Assembly: GCF_022271405.1 (NCBI RefSeq)
Contig: NZ_JAJNAL010000003.1
Coordinates: 1 to 64,000, forward strand
Direction of reading: 5' to 3'
Source: Rhodopseudomonas infernalis
GTDB lineage: Bacteria; Pseudomonadota; Alphaproteobacteria; Rhizobiales; Xanthobacteraceae
DNA length: 64,000 nt
In this document: one piece after another, positions 32,664 to 41,998 of the stretch
How positions within the stretch are numbered: the first letter of the stretch is position 1
How the letters are laid out: every line of letters begins with the position of its first letter
The notes under the pieces: model-generated
The model's database searches: none
Told to the model about the DNA's origin: nothing
Seen by the model: only the letters and a program-made list of their open reading frames with translations
Translations under genes and position numbers: made by a program

Positions 32664-33853
32664 CGACAACCGGCTCCGGTCTCTCCAGCTATGTCGGGCT
32701 GGTGCTGGGCATCGTCGTCGTCGGAGCCGATGCGTTGGCATTGTCGCCGCTACTGATCGACATCGCCGCGTCGTTTCACACGCCGGTCGAGACGGCAGGG
32801 CTGCTCGTTGCGGCTTATGGGCTGGCACTGGCGACGACGGCTCCTCTGGTTGCGCTGAAATTCCAAGACCGCCCGCGGCGGACACTGATGCTCGCCGGCC
32901 TGACGCTGCTGGCGCTGGCCGCTGCCTGCTGTGCCTTCGCTACGTGGTTCGGCGTGCTGCTGGTCGGCCGCACGCTCTGCGGCGTGGCAGCCGGGCTGTT
33001 TATCCCGGCGTGTTACGCATGGGTCGGCGACAATGTCCCCTACGAGGTCCGCGGCCGCGTCATGGGCCGCGTGATGGCCGGCTGGTCGATCGCGCTGATC
33101 TGCGGCATTCCGGCTGGGGCGTGGATCGCCGAGGCTTTTAGCTGGCGCGCGACGTTTCTGGCCGTGTCGTTCCTGGCTGCGGCCGCGGCGGTGTTCGTGC
33201 TGCGCATGTCCGAGCAGCGCCCGAGCGAGCAGGGTCAGGTCTCGATCAGCGGCCTGCTGCGCATCACTCTCAGCGCCGACGTCGTCAAACTGCTGAGCAT
33301 CAATTTCCTGGATATGCTGTCTTTTTACGGGTGCTACACGTTTCTGGGCACCGCCGTGCGCCGCGAACTGGGCGTGGGCAGCGGCGTGTTCGGCGGCCTG
33401 GTGCTGTTTTATGGCCTGGGTCTGCTGTGCAGCAGCCTCAACGCGGCGGTGCTCGATAAGGTCGGCAAGGCCGCCGCCTTACGGGCCGCTCTGATGCTGC
33501 TCGCGCCGCTTTTTCTGGTGATGCCGTGGGGTCTTTCCAGCACGCTGTCGGTTGCGGTGCTGATGACCCTCTGGGGCCTGCTGCAGGGCGCGATCCAGAC
33601 CAGTTCCGCGACCTTGATGACCCAGCGGGCCGCGACCGGCCGCGGCATCGGCCTGGCCTTGATGAGTTCGACCACCTACCTGGCGGTGGCGATCGGCTCC
33701 AGCCTCGGCGGACGGCTGATGACGGCTTACGACTTTGGCGCGCTGGCCGTGATGGCGTTCGCCGCGCTGCTGCTGGCCAGCCTGATCGCGTTGACGATCG
33801 CGGACAGTGCCGTCGGCAGCACCGTCCGGCCAGGCGGCCGGCCCGCCGACTGA
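32660..33853 (+). CDS. MFS transporter, probable efflux (DHA1-like)
   Basis: 397 aa with twelve predicted membrane segments, starting at GTG 32660 overlapping the upstream stop codon. MFS features include the loop RPRRTLMLAGLTLLALAAA after helix 2, the segment GRTLCGVAAGLFIPACYAWV, and RGRVMGRVMAGWSIALICG with a drug-exporter type GIPAGAWI motif. Coupling to the BacA-like gene suggests export of that enzyme's downstream product, much as bacE accompanies bacA in Bacillus; this is inference. Confidence 0.88.
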   Translation: MTTTGSGLSSYVGLVLGIVVVGADALALSPLLIDIAASFHTPVETAGLLVAAYGLALATTAPLVALKFQDRPRRTLMLAGLTLLALAAACCAFATWFGVLLVGRTLCGVAAGLFIPACYAWVGDNVPYEVRGRVMGRVMAGWSIALICGIPAGAWIAEAFSWRATFLAVSFLAAAAAVFVLRMSEQRPSEQGQVSISGLLRITLSADVVKLLSINFLDMLSFYGCYTFLGTAVRRELGVGSGVFGGLVLFYGLGLLCSSLNAAVLDKVGKAAALRAALMLLAPLFLVMPWGLSSTLSVAVLMTLWGLLQGAIQTSSATLMTQRAATGRGIGLALMSSTTYLAVAIGSSLGGRLMTAYDFGALAVMAFAALLLASLIALTIADSAVGSTVRPGGRPAD

Positions 33854-33961
33854 AGCTTGCTCGTTCAACGTCCGATGCGATCGACGCCATACCCGGCTTT
33901 TCTGCCCGCGCGGCCGCGACGCGGCTTGACGTCGCCGCGCACAGCCCGCATGGCTTGCCGC

Positions 33962-34420
33962 GTCAGTCGGCCGGACGGCCGCTCCGGCAAGCGCCGAAAG
34001 GCCGCCGGGGAGGAAAGTCCGGGCTCCATCGACATACGGTGCCGGATAACGTCCGGCGGGGGCGACCCCAGGGAAAGTGCCACAGAGAACGAACCGCTTC
34101 CTCTTTCTTCTCCCTCCCCCGCTTGCGGGGGAGGGTCGGGGTGGAGGCAAGTAAGGGTGAAAAGGTGCGGTAAGAGCGCACCGCGTCGCCGGCAACGGAG
34201 ACGGCATGGTAAACCCCACCGGGAGCAAAACCGAATAGGGATGGCATCGCGGATAGTTCGCTCTTCGGAGCGATAACTCCGCAGGGTGATGTCAAACCCG
34301 CCGTCCGGGTAGGTTGCTCGAGGCGCTGTGCAAACAGCGTCCCAGAGGAATGGCCGTCGCGTATCACGTCCGCAAGGAGGTGGTGCCCTCCAGAACCCGG
34401 CTTACAGGCCGGCTGATACC
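33962..34420 (+). ncRNA. rnpB: RNase P RNA (bacterial class A)
   Basis: Catalytic RNA of RNase P, which trims tRNA 5' ends. Closing helix P1 pairs 33964-33972 (CAGTCGGCC) with 34407-34415 (GGCCGGCTG). The conserved core is clear: GAGGAAAGTCCGGGCTCC, the GGGAAAGTGCCACAGAGAA region, AAGGGTGAAAAGGTGCGGTA, CAGAGGAATGGCCGTC and AGAACCCGGCTTACAGGCC. It is about 455 nt, longer than the roughly 400 usual. The extra length lies in P12, where a palindromic repeat forms the helix (34106-34152). Ends are accurate to a few bases. Confidence 0.95.
34106..34152. repeat. REP-like palindrome inside RNase P RNA helix P12
   Basis: An 11-bp perfect stem at 34112-34122 and 34125-34135 (CCCTCCCCCGC and its complement, TT loop) is followed by TCGGGGTGGAGGC. 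The same element with the same TCGGGGTGAGGGC-type tail occurs at 59059-59098, and in related form at 57449-57484, 57510-57550 and 58980-59022. In rnpB it replaces the normally short, variable P12 tip. Confidence 0.85.
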
Positions 34421-34427
34421 TATCAAT

Positions 34428-34457
34428 GAAGGGCTCGGCGGGAACGCCGGGCCCTTC
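34428..34457 (+). terminator. Probable terminator hairpin after rnpB
   Basis: A 13-bp near-perfect stem (GAAGGGCTCGGCG with CGCCGGGCCCTTC, GGAA loop) begins about eight bases after the end of the RNase P RNA. Only a short T run (ATTTGG) follows, so termination may be partial or the hairpin may mark a processing end. Confidence 0.6.
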
Positions 34458-34482
34458 GCCATTTGGCGACCGCCGCTTCCGC

Positions 34483-34563
34483 GTCATTACGAGCGAAGCG
34501 AAGCAATCCAGAAGCTCAGTGCGCTGGGCTGGATTGCTTCGTCGCTCCGCTCCTCGCAATGAC
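34483..34563. repeat. GTCAT/ATGAC inverted repeat downstream of rnpB
   Basis: Same family as 26307-26380: GTCATTACGAGCGAAGCGAA...ATCCAG on the left and CTGGATTGCTTCG...GCAATGAC on the right, with arms that have drifted. It fills most of the space between rnpB and the convergent efflux gene. Confidence 0.85.
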
Positions 34564-34629
34564 GAACAGCGTACTCATTGCCAATGATAGTAAAGGACCA
34601 GCAACGCGGCGGCATTCATTGAAATACCC

Positions 34630-36216
34630 TCAATGCCCCCCGCCGCCGGCCGCCGCCGGGTTCGCCGGCTTTGCCACCAGCACCACCATCGTGCTCAGGC
34701 CGATGTAGAAGATCGTCAGCAGGAAGAACGCGTCGCCGAAGCTCATCGTGACGGCCTGGCGGTGGACGATCTGATTGAACTGCTTCAGCGCCATCAGCGA
34801 GGCGTCGCCCATGCCCTGGAAGCGCTGGGTCAGCATGTTGAGGAAGTCGACCGCTTGGGCGTTGCCCCAGTTCACCTTGTCGTGCAGGCGCGAGATGTGG
34901 AAGTCGGTGCGGCCGTCGAGGATGGTGTTGATCAGCGCGAGGCCGAGCGCGCCGCCGAGGTTGCGGGTCAGGTTGAACAGGCCGGAGGCGTTCTTGACGC
35001 GCTCGGGCGGCAGCGTGCCGAGCGCGATGTTGTTGACCGGCACCATCGCCATCATCATGCCGACGCCGCGGAAGATCTGCGGCCACAGCAATTCATAAAA
35101 GTCGTAGTCGCGTGTGATCCAGGTCATTTGCCAGGTGCCGCCGGCGAACAGCAGCAGACCGATGGCGATCAGGATGCGCATGTCGACCAGCGTCATCAGC
35201 CGGCCGACCAGCGGCGCCGACAGGAACATCGCGATGCCGGAGACGAACATCGTCTCGCCGATCATCAGCGCGCTGTAGCCGCGCACTTCGGCGAGGTAGC
35301 GCGGATAGATGTAGGTCAGACCGTACAGGCCGATGCCGACGCAGAACGAGAACAGGCAGCCGAACGCGAAGTTGCGGTTGGTGAAGGCGCGGATGTCGAC
35401 GATCGGCTCGCGCGCGGTCAGCACCCGCCAGAAGAACGCCACGCCGCAGACCACGCAAATGATGGCGAAGATAAAGATCGACTCGTCGTTGAACCAGTCG
35501 TTGCGCGGCCCCTCTTCCAGCACGTATTCGAGCGAGCCGAGGAAGCCGGCCATGAAGCCGAGCCCCCACCAATCGAAGTGATCGAGCAGCTCGTAATGCG
35601 GCTCGTCGAAATCGACCAAGAACCAGACGCCGATGGTGATGCCGATGCCGGGGACGACGTTGATGAAGAACAGCCAGTGCCACGACATCAGGTCGGTGAT
35701 GTAGCCGCCGACCGTCGGGCCGATGGTCGGCGCCAGCGTCGCGACGAGACCGATGATCGGGCCGACCAAATTGAATTTGCTCCGCGGAAACACCGTATAG
35801 GCCGAGGCGAACACGGTCGGGATCATGCCGGCCCCAAGGAAGCCCTGGATCGCGCGCCACACGATCATCTCGGTGATCGACGAGGTGAAGCCGCACATCA
35901 GGCTGGCGAAGGTGAAGCCGGCCGCCGAGATGGCGAACAGGTTGCGGGTACCGAGCGCGCGCGATAGGAAGCCCGACAGCGGGATCGCGATCACTTCGGC
36001 GATCAGATACGCGGTCTGCACCCAAGAGACTTCGGACGACGACGCCGACAGGCCGGCCTGGATTTCGGAGAGCGATGCCGAGACGATCTGGATGTCCAGG
36101 ATCGACATGAACATCCCGAACACCATGATCAGGAACGCGATCAGCCGACTCGCCGGCACGTGCTCCGACGGCTCCTGCGGCACTGCTTCGGCAGTTGTGG
36201 TTGTCGATGCCGACAT
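34630..36216 (-). CDS. emrB: EmrB/QacA-type (DHA2) MFS drug efflux transporter
   Basis: 528 aa with 14 predicted membrane spans, the DHA2 topology. It begins with FGMFMSILDIQIVSASLSEI, the typical motif D1 region (LDxxIVNVAL-like). Also present are SWVQTAYLIAEVIAIPLSGF, the segment WRAIQGFLGAGMIPTVFASA, and motif C type LAPTIGPTVGGYITD. It works with the membrane-fusion protein encoded upstream (emrA-like, 190-base gap) and probably an outer-membrane channel elsewhere. The substrate is unknown. Confidence 0.9.
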   Translation of the reverse strand: MSASTTTTAEAVPQEPSEHVPASRLIAFLIMVFGMFMSILDIQIVSASLSEIQAGLSASSSEVSWVQTAYLIAEVIAIPLSGFLSRALGTRNLFAISAAGFTFASLMCGFTSSITEMIVWRAIQGFLGAGMIPTVFASAYTVFPRSKFNLVGPIIGLVATLAPTIGPTVGGYITDLMSWHWLFFINVVPGIGITIGVWFLVDFDEPHYELLDHFDWWGLGFMAGFLGSLEYVLEEGPRNDWFNDESIFIFAIICVVCGVAFFWRVLTAREPIVDIRAFTNRNFAFGCLFSFCVGIGLYGLTYIYPRYLAEVRGYSALMIGETMFVSGIAMFLSAPLVGRLMTLVDMRILIAIGLLLFAGGTWQMTWITRDYDFYELLWPQIFRGVGMMMAMVPVNNIALGTLPPERVKNASGLFNLTRNLGGALGLALINTILDGRTDFHISRLHDKVNWGNAQAVDFLNMLTQRFQGMGDASLMALKQFNQIVHRQAVTMSFGDAFFLLTIFYIGLSTMVVLVAKPANPAAAGGGGH

Positions 36217-36250
36217 CGGCGATTCCCTAGAGCCTCATGCTCCCACCTCC

Positions 36251-36338
36251 GTCATGGCCGGGCTTGTCCCGGCCATCCACGCCTTTCTCGAGGCTTCCCC
36301 AGCAAGGCGTGGATGCCCGGCACAAGGCCGGGCATGAC
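36251..36338. repeat. GTCAT/ATGAC repeat between emrA and emrB
   Basis: Inverted repeat with GTCATGGCCGGGCTTGTCCC at the left end and CCGGCACAAGGCCGGGCATGAC-type complement at the right. Inner arms (CCACGCCTT...AAGGCGTGG) also pair. It lies inside the probable emrAB transcript and could modulate the ratio of the two products, which is inference. Confidence 0.8.
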
Positions 36339-36406
36339 GAGCAACTCATTCTTTGCTCAGACGTCGACGCGTCGCCGGCAGGAAGCCTGCCGCCGCAGCA
36401 ATATGC

Positions 36407-37657
36407 TTACTTCCCCGTCCGCGTATCGACCTTGACGTAGACCGACATGCCGGCGCGCAGCAGGCCTTCGCGGGCGACGTCGGCGGGGACGCGGATGCGG
36501 ACCGGGACGCGCTGCACGATCTTGGTGAAGTTGCCGGTGGCGTTGTCGGGCGGCAGCAGCGTGAACACCTGCCCGGCTGCCGGCGCGAGGCTTTCCACCG
36601 TGCCTTCGATCTTGCGGCCCGAATAGGCGTCGACCGAGAGGTCGACGGTTTGTCCGGGCTTCAGCCGCGCGAGCTGGGTTTCCTTGAAATTGGCGTCGAC
36701 ATAGACGCCACTGAGCGGGACGATGTTGGCGAGCCGCTGGCCGGCGTTGATGTAGTCGCCGGTGTTGACCATCCGGTTGGAAAACACGCCGTCGACGGGA
36801 GCGCGCACATTGGTGAATTCGAGATCGCGCTCGGCCTTCGCCAGCGCGCTCTGCAGCTCTGCGAGCTGGGCACGAGCCTCGGCCTGTTGCGCCTTGGTAA
36901 CTTCGACATTGTCGCGCGCCGCGTCATAGGCGGCCTTGGCAGCGGCGACCGAAGCGACGCCCTGATCGCGGCTGGCCTGCGAGGTCTCGAACACGGCGCG
37001 GGAGGCGAAGCCCTTTGTGCTCAGCGACTGCTGGCGATCGAAATCCAGCGTCGCCCGCCTGGCGGCGGCTTCGGCGGAATCGCGCTGCGCCTGCGCCTGC
37101 TCGACCGCGCTCTGCTGCGCGGTGACCTGACGGCCGATCCGTTCGATCGTCGCCTGCTGGGTGGCGATCTTGGCACGTGCGCTGTCGACCGCGATCTTGT
37201 AGTCGCCGTCGTCGATCTTGAACACGACATCGCCGGCCTTCACCCGCGTGTTGTCGCCCGGCAGGATCGCGGCGATGTGGCCGGCGACGCGGGCGCCGAG
37301 CGTGGTGTTGTTGGCGCGGACGTACGCATCGTCGGTCGAGACCATGAAGCGGCCGACCAGCATGTATTCGGTGCCGAAGTAAGCGACCGCGGCCAGAACC
37401 GCGAGGCCGACGCCGAGCAGCACCATCCGCTTGCGCTTCGGCTTTTTCACCACCTGCGCCGGACGCCCGGCGGTGGCAACCGGCTCGGCTTCGCTGTCCG
37501 GCTGCGGCGGCTCGGCAAGCTTCAGCGTAGTGTCGTCATGCACGGATTTTCGGGCCTCGCCCGGCGCAGCGGCGGGCGGTTCGGCAGCCGGGACGACGTC
37601 GTCCGACTCAGGCTCTGACCTGATCACGCGGGCAGCAGCTTGGTCGCGTCCGGACAT
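36407..37657 (-). CDS. emrA: EmrA/HlyD-type membrane fusion protein
   Basis: Periplasmic adaptor of a tripartite pump, 416 aa. A cytoplasmic N-terminus rich in Pro/Glu is followed by one membrane anchor (KRMVLLGVGLAVLAAVAYFG). The biotinyl-lipoyl-like half (VSTDDAYVRANNTTLGARVA, a hallmark of EmrA) leads to a long alanine/glutamine coiled coil. The second lipoyl half then reads TNVRAPVDGVFSNRMVNTGD, with a beta-barrel after it. It is first in the pair with emrB and diverges from a TetR gene across a palindromic operator. Confidence 0.93.
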   Translation of the reverse strand: MSGRDQAAARVIRSEPESDDVVPAAEPPAAAPGEARKSVHDDTTLKLAEPPQPDSEAEPVATAGRPAQVVKKPKRKRMVLLGVGLAVLAAVAYFGTEYMLVGRFMVSTDDAYVRANNTTLGARVAGHIAAILPGDNTRVKAGDVVFKIDDGDYKIAVDSARAKIATQQATIERIGRQVTAQQSAVEQAQAQRDSAEAAARRATLDFDRQQSLSTKGFASRAVFETSQASRDQGVASVAAAKAAYDAARDNVEVTKAQQAEARAQLAELQSALAKAERDLEFTNVRAPVDGVFSNRMVNTGDYINAGQRLANIVPLSGVYVDANFKETQLARLKPGQTVDLSVDAYSGRKIEGTVESLAPAAGQVFTLLPPDNATGNFTKIVQRVPVRIRVPADVAREGLLRAGMSVYVKVDTRTGK

Positions 37658-37731
37658 GGGGGCTTCTCCCTGACTGGCTCACACGTGAGCACCTGCCGGG
37701 ATCTTGGTCCTGACAGTCAATCTCGATTATA

Positions 37732-37752
37732 TTGACCGAACGGTTCGGTCAA
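37732..37752. promoter_or_regulatory. Perfect 21-bp palindrome, probable TetR operator
   Basis: TTGACCGAAC-G-GTTCGGTCAA is an exact inverted repeat of 10-base arms around one base. It lies in the divergent space between the efflux operon (start 37657) and the TetR gene (start 37844), the usual place for an operator that controls both. It overlaps sequence resembling a -35 element (TTGACC). Confidence 0.8.
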
Positions 37753-37843
37753 GCTAGCGTACTGCGCAAAGCCTAGCAGCACTGCCAAAGCATTGTGCTT
37801 AAGGGCAGCGAGGCTGATCACTTTTTCGGGACACGCTGAACCA

Positions 37844-38485
37844 ATGGTTGCACCTGCTGTCCACCATTCCGGCCCGGACGACGACAGTGCCAAGCGCCGT
37901 CAGATCGTCAAAGGCGCCCGCACGGTGTTTCTCGAGCACGGCTTCGACGGCGCCAGCATGGGCGAGATCGCGCGCGCGGCGGGTGTGTCGAAGGGCACGC
38001 TCTACGTCTATTTCGCCGACAAGACGTCACTGTTCTGCGAGATCATGGAACAGGAAAGCCTGTCGCAGGGCGTGTCGGCGTTCGAGTTCGTGCCGACCCT
38101 CGACGTCGAAGCCTCGCTGAAAGTGTTCGGCGCCGCCTACATCAAACTGCTGTGCGACCCGCGCGGCGCCTCGGCGATCCGGACCGTGATGGCGATCGCC
38201 GAACGCATGCCGGAGGTAGGCCATCACTACTACGAGCGCGTGATCGCCAATTCGCTCGGCAAGTTCACGCGCTATCTGGAGCAGCAGGTGCAGGCCGGCA
38301 CGCTCCAGATCGACGACTGCCATCTCGCCGCGGCGCAATTCACCAAGCTGTGCCAGGCGACGCTGTTTCTGCCGTTCATCTTCCAGATGACCGGGGCGCC
38401 CTCCCCCGAGCGCATCGCCGAGGTGGTGGACAGCGCCACGCGGATGTTTCTGGCCACTTACCGGGCCAAGCCGGGGATCAACTGA
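37844..38485 (+). CDS. TetR family transcriptional regulator
   Basis: 213 aa from the ATG at 37844. The N-terminal HTH reads [20 protein letters not shown] then [19 protein letters not shown], a canonical TetR DNA-binding domain. The C-terminal half is a ligand-binding helical domain resembling AefR-like members ([20 protein letters not shown]). It most likely represses the divergent emrAB pair, and perhaps itself, through the palindrome at 37732-37752. Confidence 0.93.
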   Translation: MVAPAVHHSGPDDDSAKRRQIVKGARTVFLEHGFDGASMGEIARAAGVSKGTLYVYFADKTSLFCEIMEQESLSQGVSAFEFVPTLDVEASLKVFGAAYIKLLCDPRGASAIRTVMAIAERMPEVGHHYYERVIANSLGKFTRYLEQQVQAGTLQIDDCHLAAAQFTKLCQATLFLPFIFQMTGAPSPERIAEVVDSATRMFLATYRAKPGIN

Positions 38486-38514
38486 TCATTGCCGACTGAG
38501 CTTCATCCGCCGGA

Positions 38515-39717
38515 CTAATCGTCTTCCGCCTCGTCGCGGCTAACCGCCTTGCGCGCGGTCGGACGGCCGATCGAACCGGTCGGGCCGTTCCAGCCGGTCG
38601 ACGCATAGGGATTGCGCTGCTGCAGCCGCGCCGCGATCACTTCGCCCGGCACGGCGGCCGGCTTGCAGATGCTGCGGGCGCTGCGCCGGCGCATCAGGTC
38701 GACGTGGATGTGATCGTAGTGATAGACGTTCGAGCCCGGCGCCAGCACGGTGGTGAACATTCCGCAGGCCGAGTTCTGCACGTCGTGCAGGAACGCCTGC
38801 TCTTCCGGCAAGCCCTTCCAGCCGCCCTTCACGGTGACGCGCCGGCCATCCGCGAGCACGAAGGCCGCGATGTCGAGCGCATTGCCGAACGCGTGCTCGG
38901 AGATGTGCGCGTTGGGATTGCCGTTCATGCCGCGACACGAATAGGCCGAGATCTGCTTGATCTCGACGACCCGAACTCCGAACCAGCGCATCGCCGATGG
39001 CTGTACGGATTCCGCGAGCCAGCGATCCAGCGCCGAAACAATCGGGCACGCCAGCGTCGCCGCCGGCTTCACCGCCACCGGGCCGACCGAGCCGGTGATA
39101 TTGCCCTGCGACGGGCCGAGCCGCGGCAGCGGTCGCTGCTCTTCGGGATAGCGCGGCGCTCCGCTCGGTCCACGTGAATAGCCCGTGACGTTTTCGGCCG
39201 GCGGACGCTCGTCGGCTTCCGGCGGCAGATCGATATCCTGCGCGGCCGGCCCGGTCCCGGGCGCATTCAGCGACACCGGTCCACCGCGTCCATTGTCATA
39301 GCTTGCGTTCGCCCCATAGCCGCCCTGGGCCGTGCCGTAGGACGGCTGTTGCGCGGGCTGCGCCGGATAGTTGCGCGACTGTGCGCCATAGGCCGGCTGG
39401 GTGCCCGGCCAACGCGGCTGGCTCGCGCCGCCGACTGCAGCCGGCGGCCGCAGATCGTTGGCGAAACCCATCGCGCTGTTTTCGCCAAGCGCGGCGACCT
39501 TGAGGGGGAATTCGGCGCCGCATACGCCCGGCCCCGAGATCGGATCGATCCGGACCAGTTCGGGCGTCTCCTTGACGGCCCCCGATTTCATGCATGCGAC
39601 CTCGGCCTCGGTTCGCCACGGTTCGCGTTCGGCGGTCTGAAACAGACCGCGTCCACAACCAGCAAGCGACACAAGGACGAAGGAGCCGACGAGATACAAA
39701 CGAACTCCGCGCGTCAT
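38515..39717 (-). CDS. Extensin-like C-terminal domain lipoprotein
   Basis: About 400 aa from the ATG at 39717 (a TTG six codons earlier is less likely). The signal sequence ends in lipobox LAGC, so it is probably a lipoprotein. Residues about 90-220 are Pro/Gly/Ala/Tyr-rich and low in complexity. The C-terminus is an Extensin-like_C domain with HISEHAFGNALDIAAFVLAD and YHYDHIHVDLMRRRS. The HxxxxxxxD...HxH pattern resembles metal peptidases of the M15/VanY type, so a role in peptidoglycan cleavage is possible but unproven. Confidence 0.87.
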   Translation of the reverse strand: MTRGVRLYLVGSFVLVSLAGCGRGLFQTAEREPWRTEAEVACMKSGAVKETPELVRIDPISGPGVCGAEFPLKVAALGENSAMGFANDLRPPAAVGGASQPRWPGTQPAYGAQSRNYPAQPAQQPSYGTAQGGYGANASYDNGRGGPVSLNAPGTGPAAQDIDLPPEADERPPAENVTGYSRGPSGAPRYPEEQRPLPRLGPSQGNITGSVGPVAVKPAATLACPIVSALDRWLAESVQPSAMRWFGVRVVEIKQISAYSCRGMNGNPNAHISEHAFGNALDIAAFVLADGRRVTVKGGWKGLPEEQAFLHDVQNSACGMFTTVLAPGSNVYHYDHIHVDLMRRRSARSICKPAAVPGEVIAARLQQRNPYASTGWNGPTGSIGRPTARKAVSRDEAEDD

Positions 39718-39785
39718 GCGCGCACAGTCGCTCAATCTGATTAATGAGAATTGAATGGTATCAATTTAACGCTGCTTAACCATGA

Positions 39786-39812
39786 CGCCGCGAGAGCGGA
39801 ACTCTCGCGGCG
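39786..39812 (-). terminator. Hairpin between the chemoreceptor and extensin-like genes
   Basis: A perfect 11-bp stem (CGCCGCGAGAG with CTCTCGCGGCG, five-base loop) just past the chemoreceptor stop. No clear T run follows on the minus strand, so it may be a weak terminator or an RNA-stabilising hairpin. Confidence 0.55.
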
Positions 39813-39825
39813 CTGATACGCGTAA

Positions 39826-41781
39826 TCAGGCCGCGCGGACTTCGCGCAAAAAGGCCTGCACCTGAGTGTTGAGGGCCTCGCCGGTCTGCGACAGCTCGGT
39901 CGCGGCGTCCACCACCTGGCCCGCCGCGACGCCGGTCTCGCGCGCCGCATCGTTGACGTGCGCGATGTTGCTCGACACCTCGGTGGTCGATCGCGCGGCT
40001 TCGGCAACGTTGTGGGCGATCTCGCGCGTCGCGGTGCCCTGTTCGCGCACCGCGCTGGCAATCGCCGTGGCGATCTCATTGACGCGGCTGATGGTCGTGG
40101 TGATGCCTTCGATGGCCGTCACCGAGCTCTGCGTGGCGAGCTGGATCGCGCCGACCTGCGAGGAGATCTCCTCGGTCGCCTTCGAGGTCTGCTCGGCCAG
40201 CGCCTTGACCTCGGCAGCGACCACCGCGAAGCCGCGCCCCGCTTCGCCGGCGCGCGCCGCCTCGATCGTCGCGTTGAGCGCCAGCAGATTGGTCTGCGCC
40301 GCGATGTCGCTGATCAGCGTCACCACCTCGCCGATCTTCTGCGCAGCCTCGGCGAGACCCTTCACCTCTTGGTTGGTGCGCCCAGCCTGCCCCGCCGCTT
40401 CGCCCGCGACCTGCGCCGACTGATCGACGTGCTTGCCGATCTCCGCGATCGAGGCGTCGAGCTCCTCGACGGCGGCCGCGACGGCCTGCGCATTCGAGGT
40501 GGCTTCCGACGACGCGGCCGTTGCAGCATTGATCAGCCGCTGGGACTCCGTCGCGGTGCCCGCCATCGAATCCGCCGTGCCGCGCAGTTCGGTCGCCGCC
40601 GAGCCGACCAGATCGACCACGCTGCCGACGCTCGACTCGAACCGCGCCGCGAGTTCGAGCATCGCCTGGCGGCGCTCACTCTCGTTGGCGACGCGCTGCT
40701 CGTCCTGCGCGGCGCGCAGCCGCTCGGTTTCGATCAGGCTTTCCTTGAACACTTCGACCGTGCGCGCCATCGAGCCGACCTCATCGCGACGGTTGCAGCC
40801 GGGCACGTCGACGGCGTGACGCCCCTGGCTGATCTCGCGCATCGCGCCCTCCAGCGCCTGGATCGGCTTGGCCATGCCACGGCCGAGCCACACGGCGATC
40901 GCGGCCGCGGCCAGCGCAGCGCCGAGCGTCGCGAGCGCCAGCCATTGCATCGCGCTGTCCTTCAACGCCTCATAGGCGCTGGCGTCACGCACGATCTGCA
41001 ACACCGCGACCGGCGCGCCGGAATAGTTCTTGATCTGACCGAACGAGACGCCGGTCGCCTTGCCGCCGTCCTCGCCCTTGCGGATCACCAGTTCGCCGGT
41101 CATCGCCCGGCGCACCGCGTCGGCATCCGGCACCAGGCCGATGATCGACGACGCGATGACATTGGTCTTGTCGGCGGTCGGCTGCAGGATCGCGACATCG
41201 ACGCCGAACCGCGATTTCATCCGCTCGACGAAATTAGCGCCGAACGGCGAGCCGATATCCATCGTGCCGATCAGCCCCTTGCCGTCGACGATCGGCGCGG
41301 TGCCGAACACGGTGAGATTGTCGCGGCCGGGCTCGATGCCGCCCTCTGACTTGGCCTTCGACAGCGCTTCGAGGACCATCTTGCGGCGGCCTGAGATATC
41401 GTCGCCGAACGCATCCGGCTTGTGGACGCGGGCGAAGGTGGTCGACGGCGGAAGCTGGATAGTGATCAGATCGAGCCCGCGCGACGCCAGCTTGCCGTGC
41501 GCCTCCTTCAGCAGCGCGATCGTCGCGTCACGGTTACCCGCGCGAACCGCATCCTTGACCACCTGCATCGCCGCCATGGTCTCGCTGAGCGCCAGGACCG
41601 TGCGGGATTCGGCCTCGATTGCCCCGGTCAGATTGGCGTAATCGGCCCTCAGTTCGCGCTCCAGCGCGACATCGATGGTCGCCTGTTGGCGCCAGAAACT
41701 GAAACCAGCGAGCGTCGCGCACGAGCCGATGGCAACCAGCATGATCGCCACGATCATGCGTGCCGAAATGGATTTCAGCAT
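39826..41781 (-). CDS. Methyl-accepting chemotaxis protein
   Basis: Membrane chemoreceptor, 651 aa. Two membrane segments (about 8-28 and 287-308, [20 protein letters not shown]) flank a periplasmic sensing region of about 260 aa. That region contains [19 protein letters not shown], suggesting a Cache-type double domain. HAMP ([19 protein letters not shown]) follows, then the signalling domain with the tip sequence [20 protein letters not shown] in near form ([19 protein letters not shown]) and [19 protein letters not shown]. The ligand is unknown. It is monocistronic by position. Confidence 0.93.
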   Translation of the reverse strand: MLKSISARMIVAIMLVAIGSCATLAGFSFWRQQATIDVALERELRADYANLTGAIEAESRTVLALSETMAAMQVVKDAVRAGNRDATIALLKEAHGKLASRGLDLITIQLPPSTTFARVHKPDAFGDDISGRRKMVLEALSKAKSEGGIEPGRDNLTVFGTAPIVDGKGLIGTMDIGSPFGANFVERMKSRFGVDVAILQPTADKTNVIASSIIGLVPDADAVRRAMTGELVIRKGEDGGKATGVSFGQIKNYSGAPVAVLQIVRDASAYEALKDSAMQWLALATLGAALAAAAIAVWLGRGMAKPIQALEGAMREISQGRHAVDVPGCNRRDEVGSMARTVEVFKESLIETERLRAAQDEQRVANESERRQAMLELAARFESSVGSVVDLVGSAATELRGTADSMAGTATESQRLINAATAASSEATSNAQAVAAAVEELDASIAEIGKHVDQSAQVAGEAAGQAGRTNQEVKGLAEAAQKIGEVVTLISDIAAQTNLLALNATIEAARAGEAGRGFAVVAAEVKALAEQTSKATEEISSQVGAIQLATQSSVTAIEGITTTISRVNEIATAIASAVREQGTATREIAHNVAEAARSTTEVSSNIAHVNDAARETGVAAGQVVDAATELSQTGEALNTQVQAFLREVRAA

Positions 41782-41998
41782 AAATAAACTCTCCCTGGTC
41801 CGGCCCGGCCGTTCTCGGCTTCGCCAAACAGATGTATCTGGGAGAAATGTGTAATTTCAGTCGGACAACATTGTATTAACGTAGAAATCTGCCTGATGTA
41901 TTCCAGAACTCCAACATATACTCGCCCGGTAAGGTTGATCAGTTAGGTTAAGCCTGCAATTTCGTTGACCCCCGCCGCCTGGATGGTCATCTGGCGGC

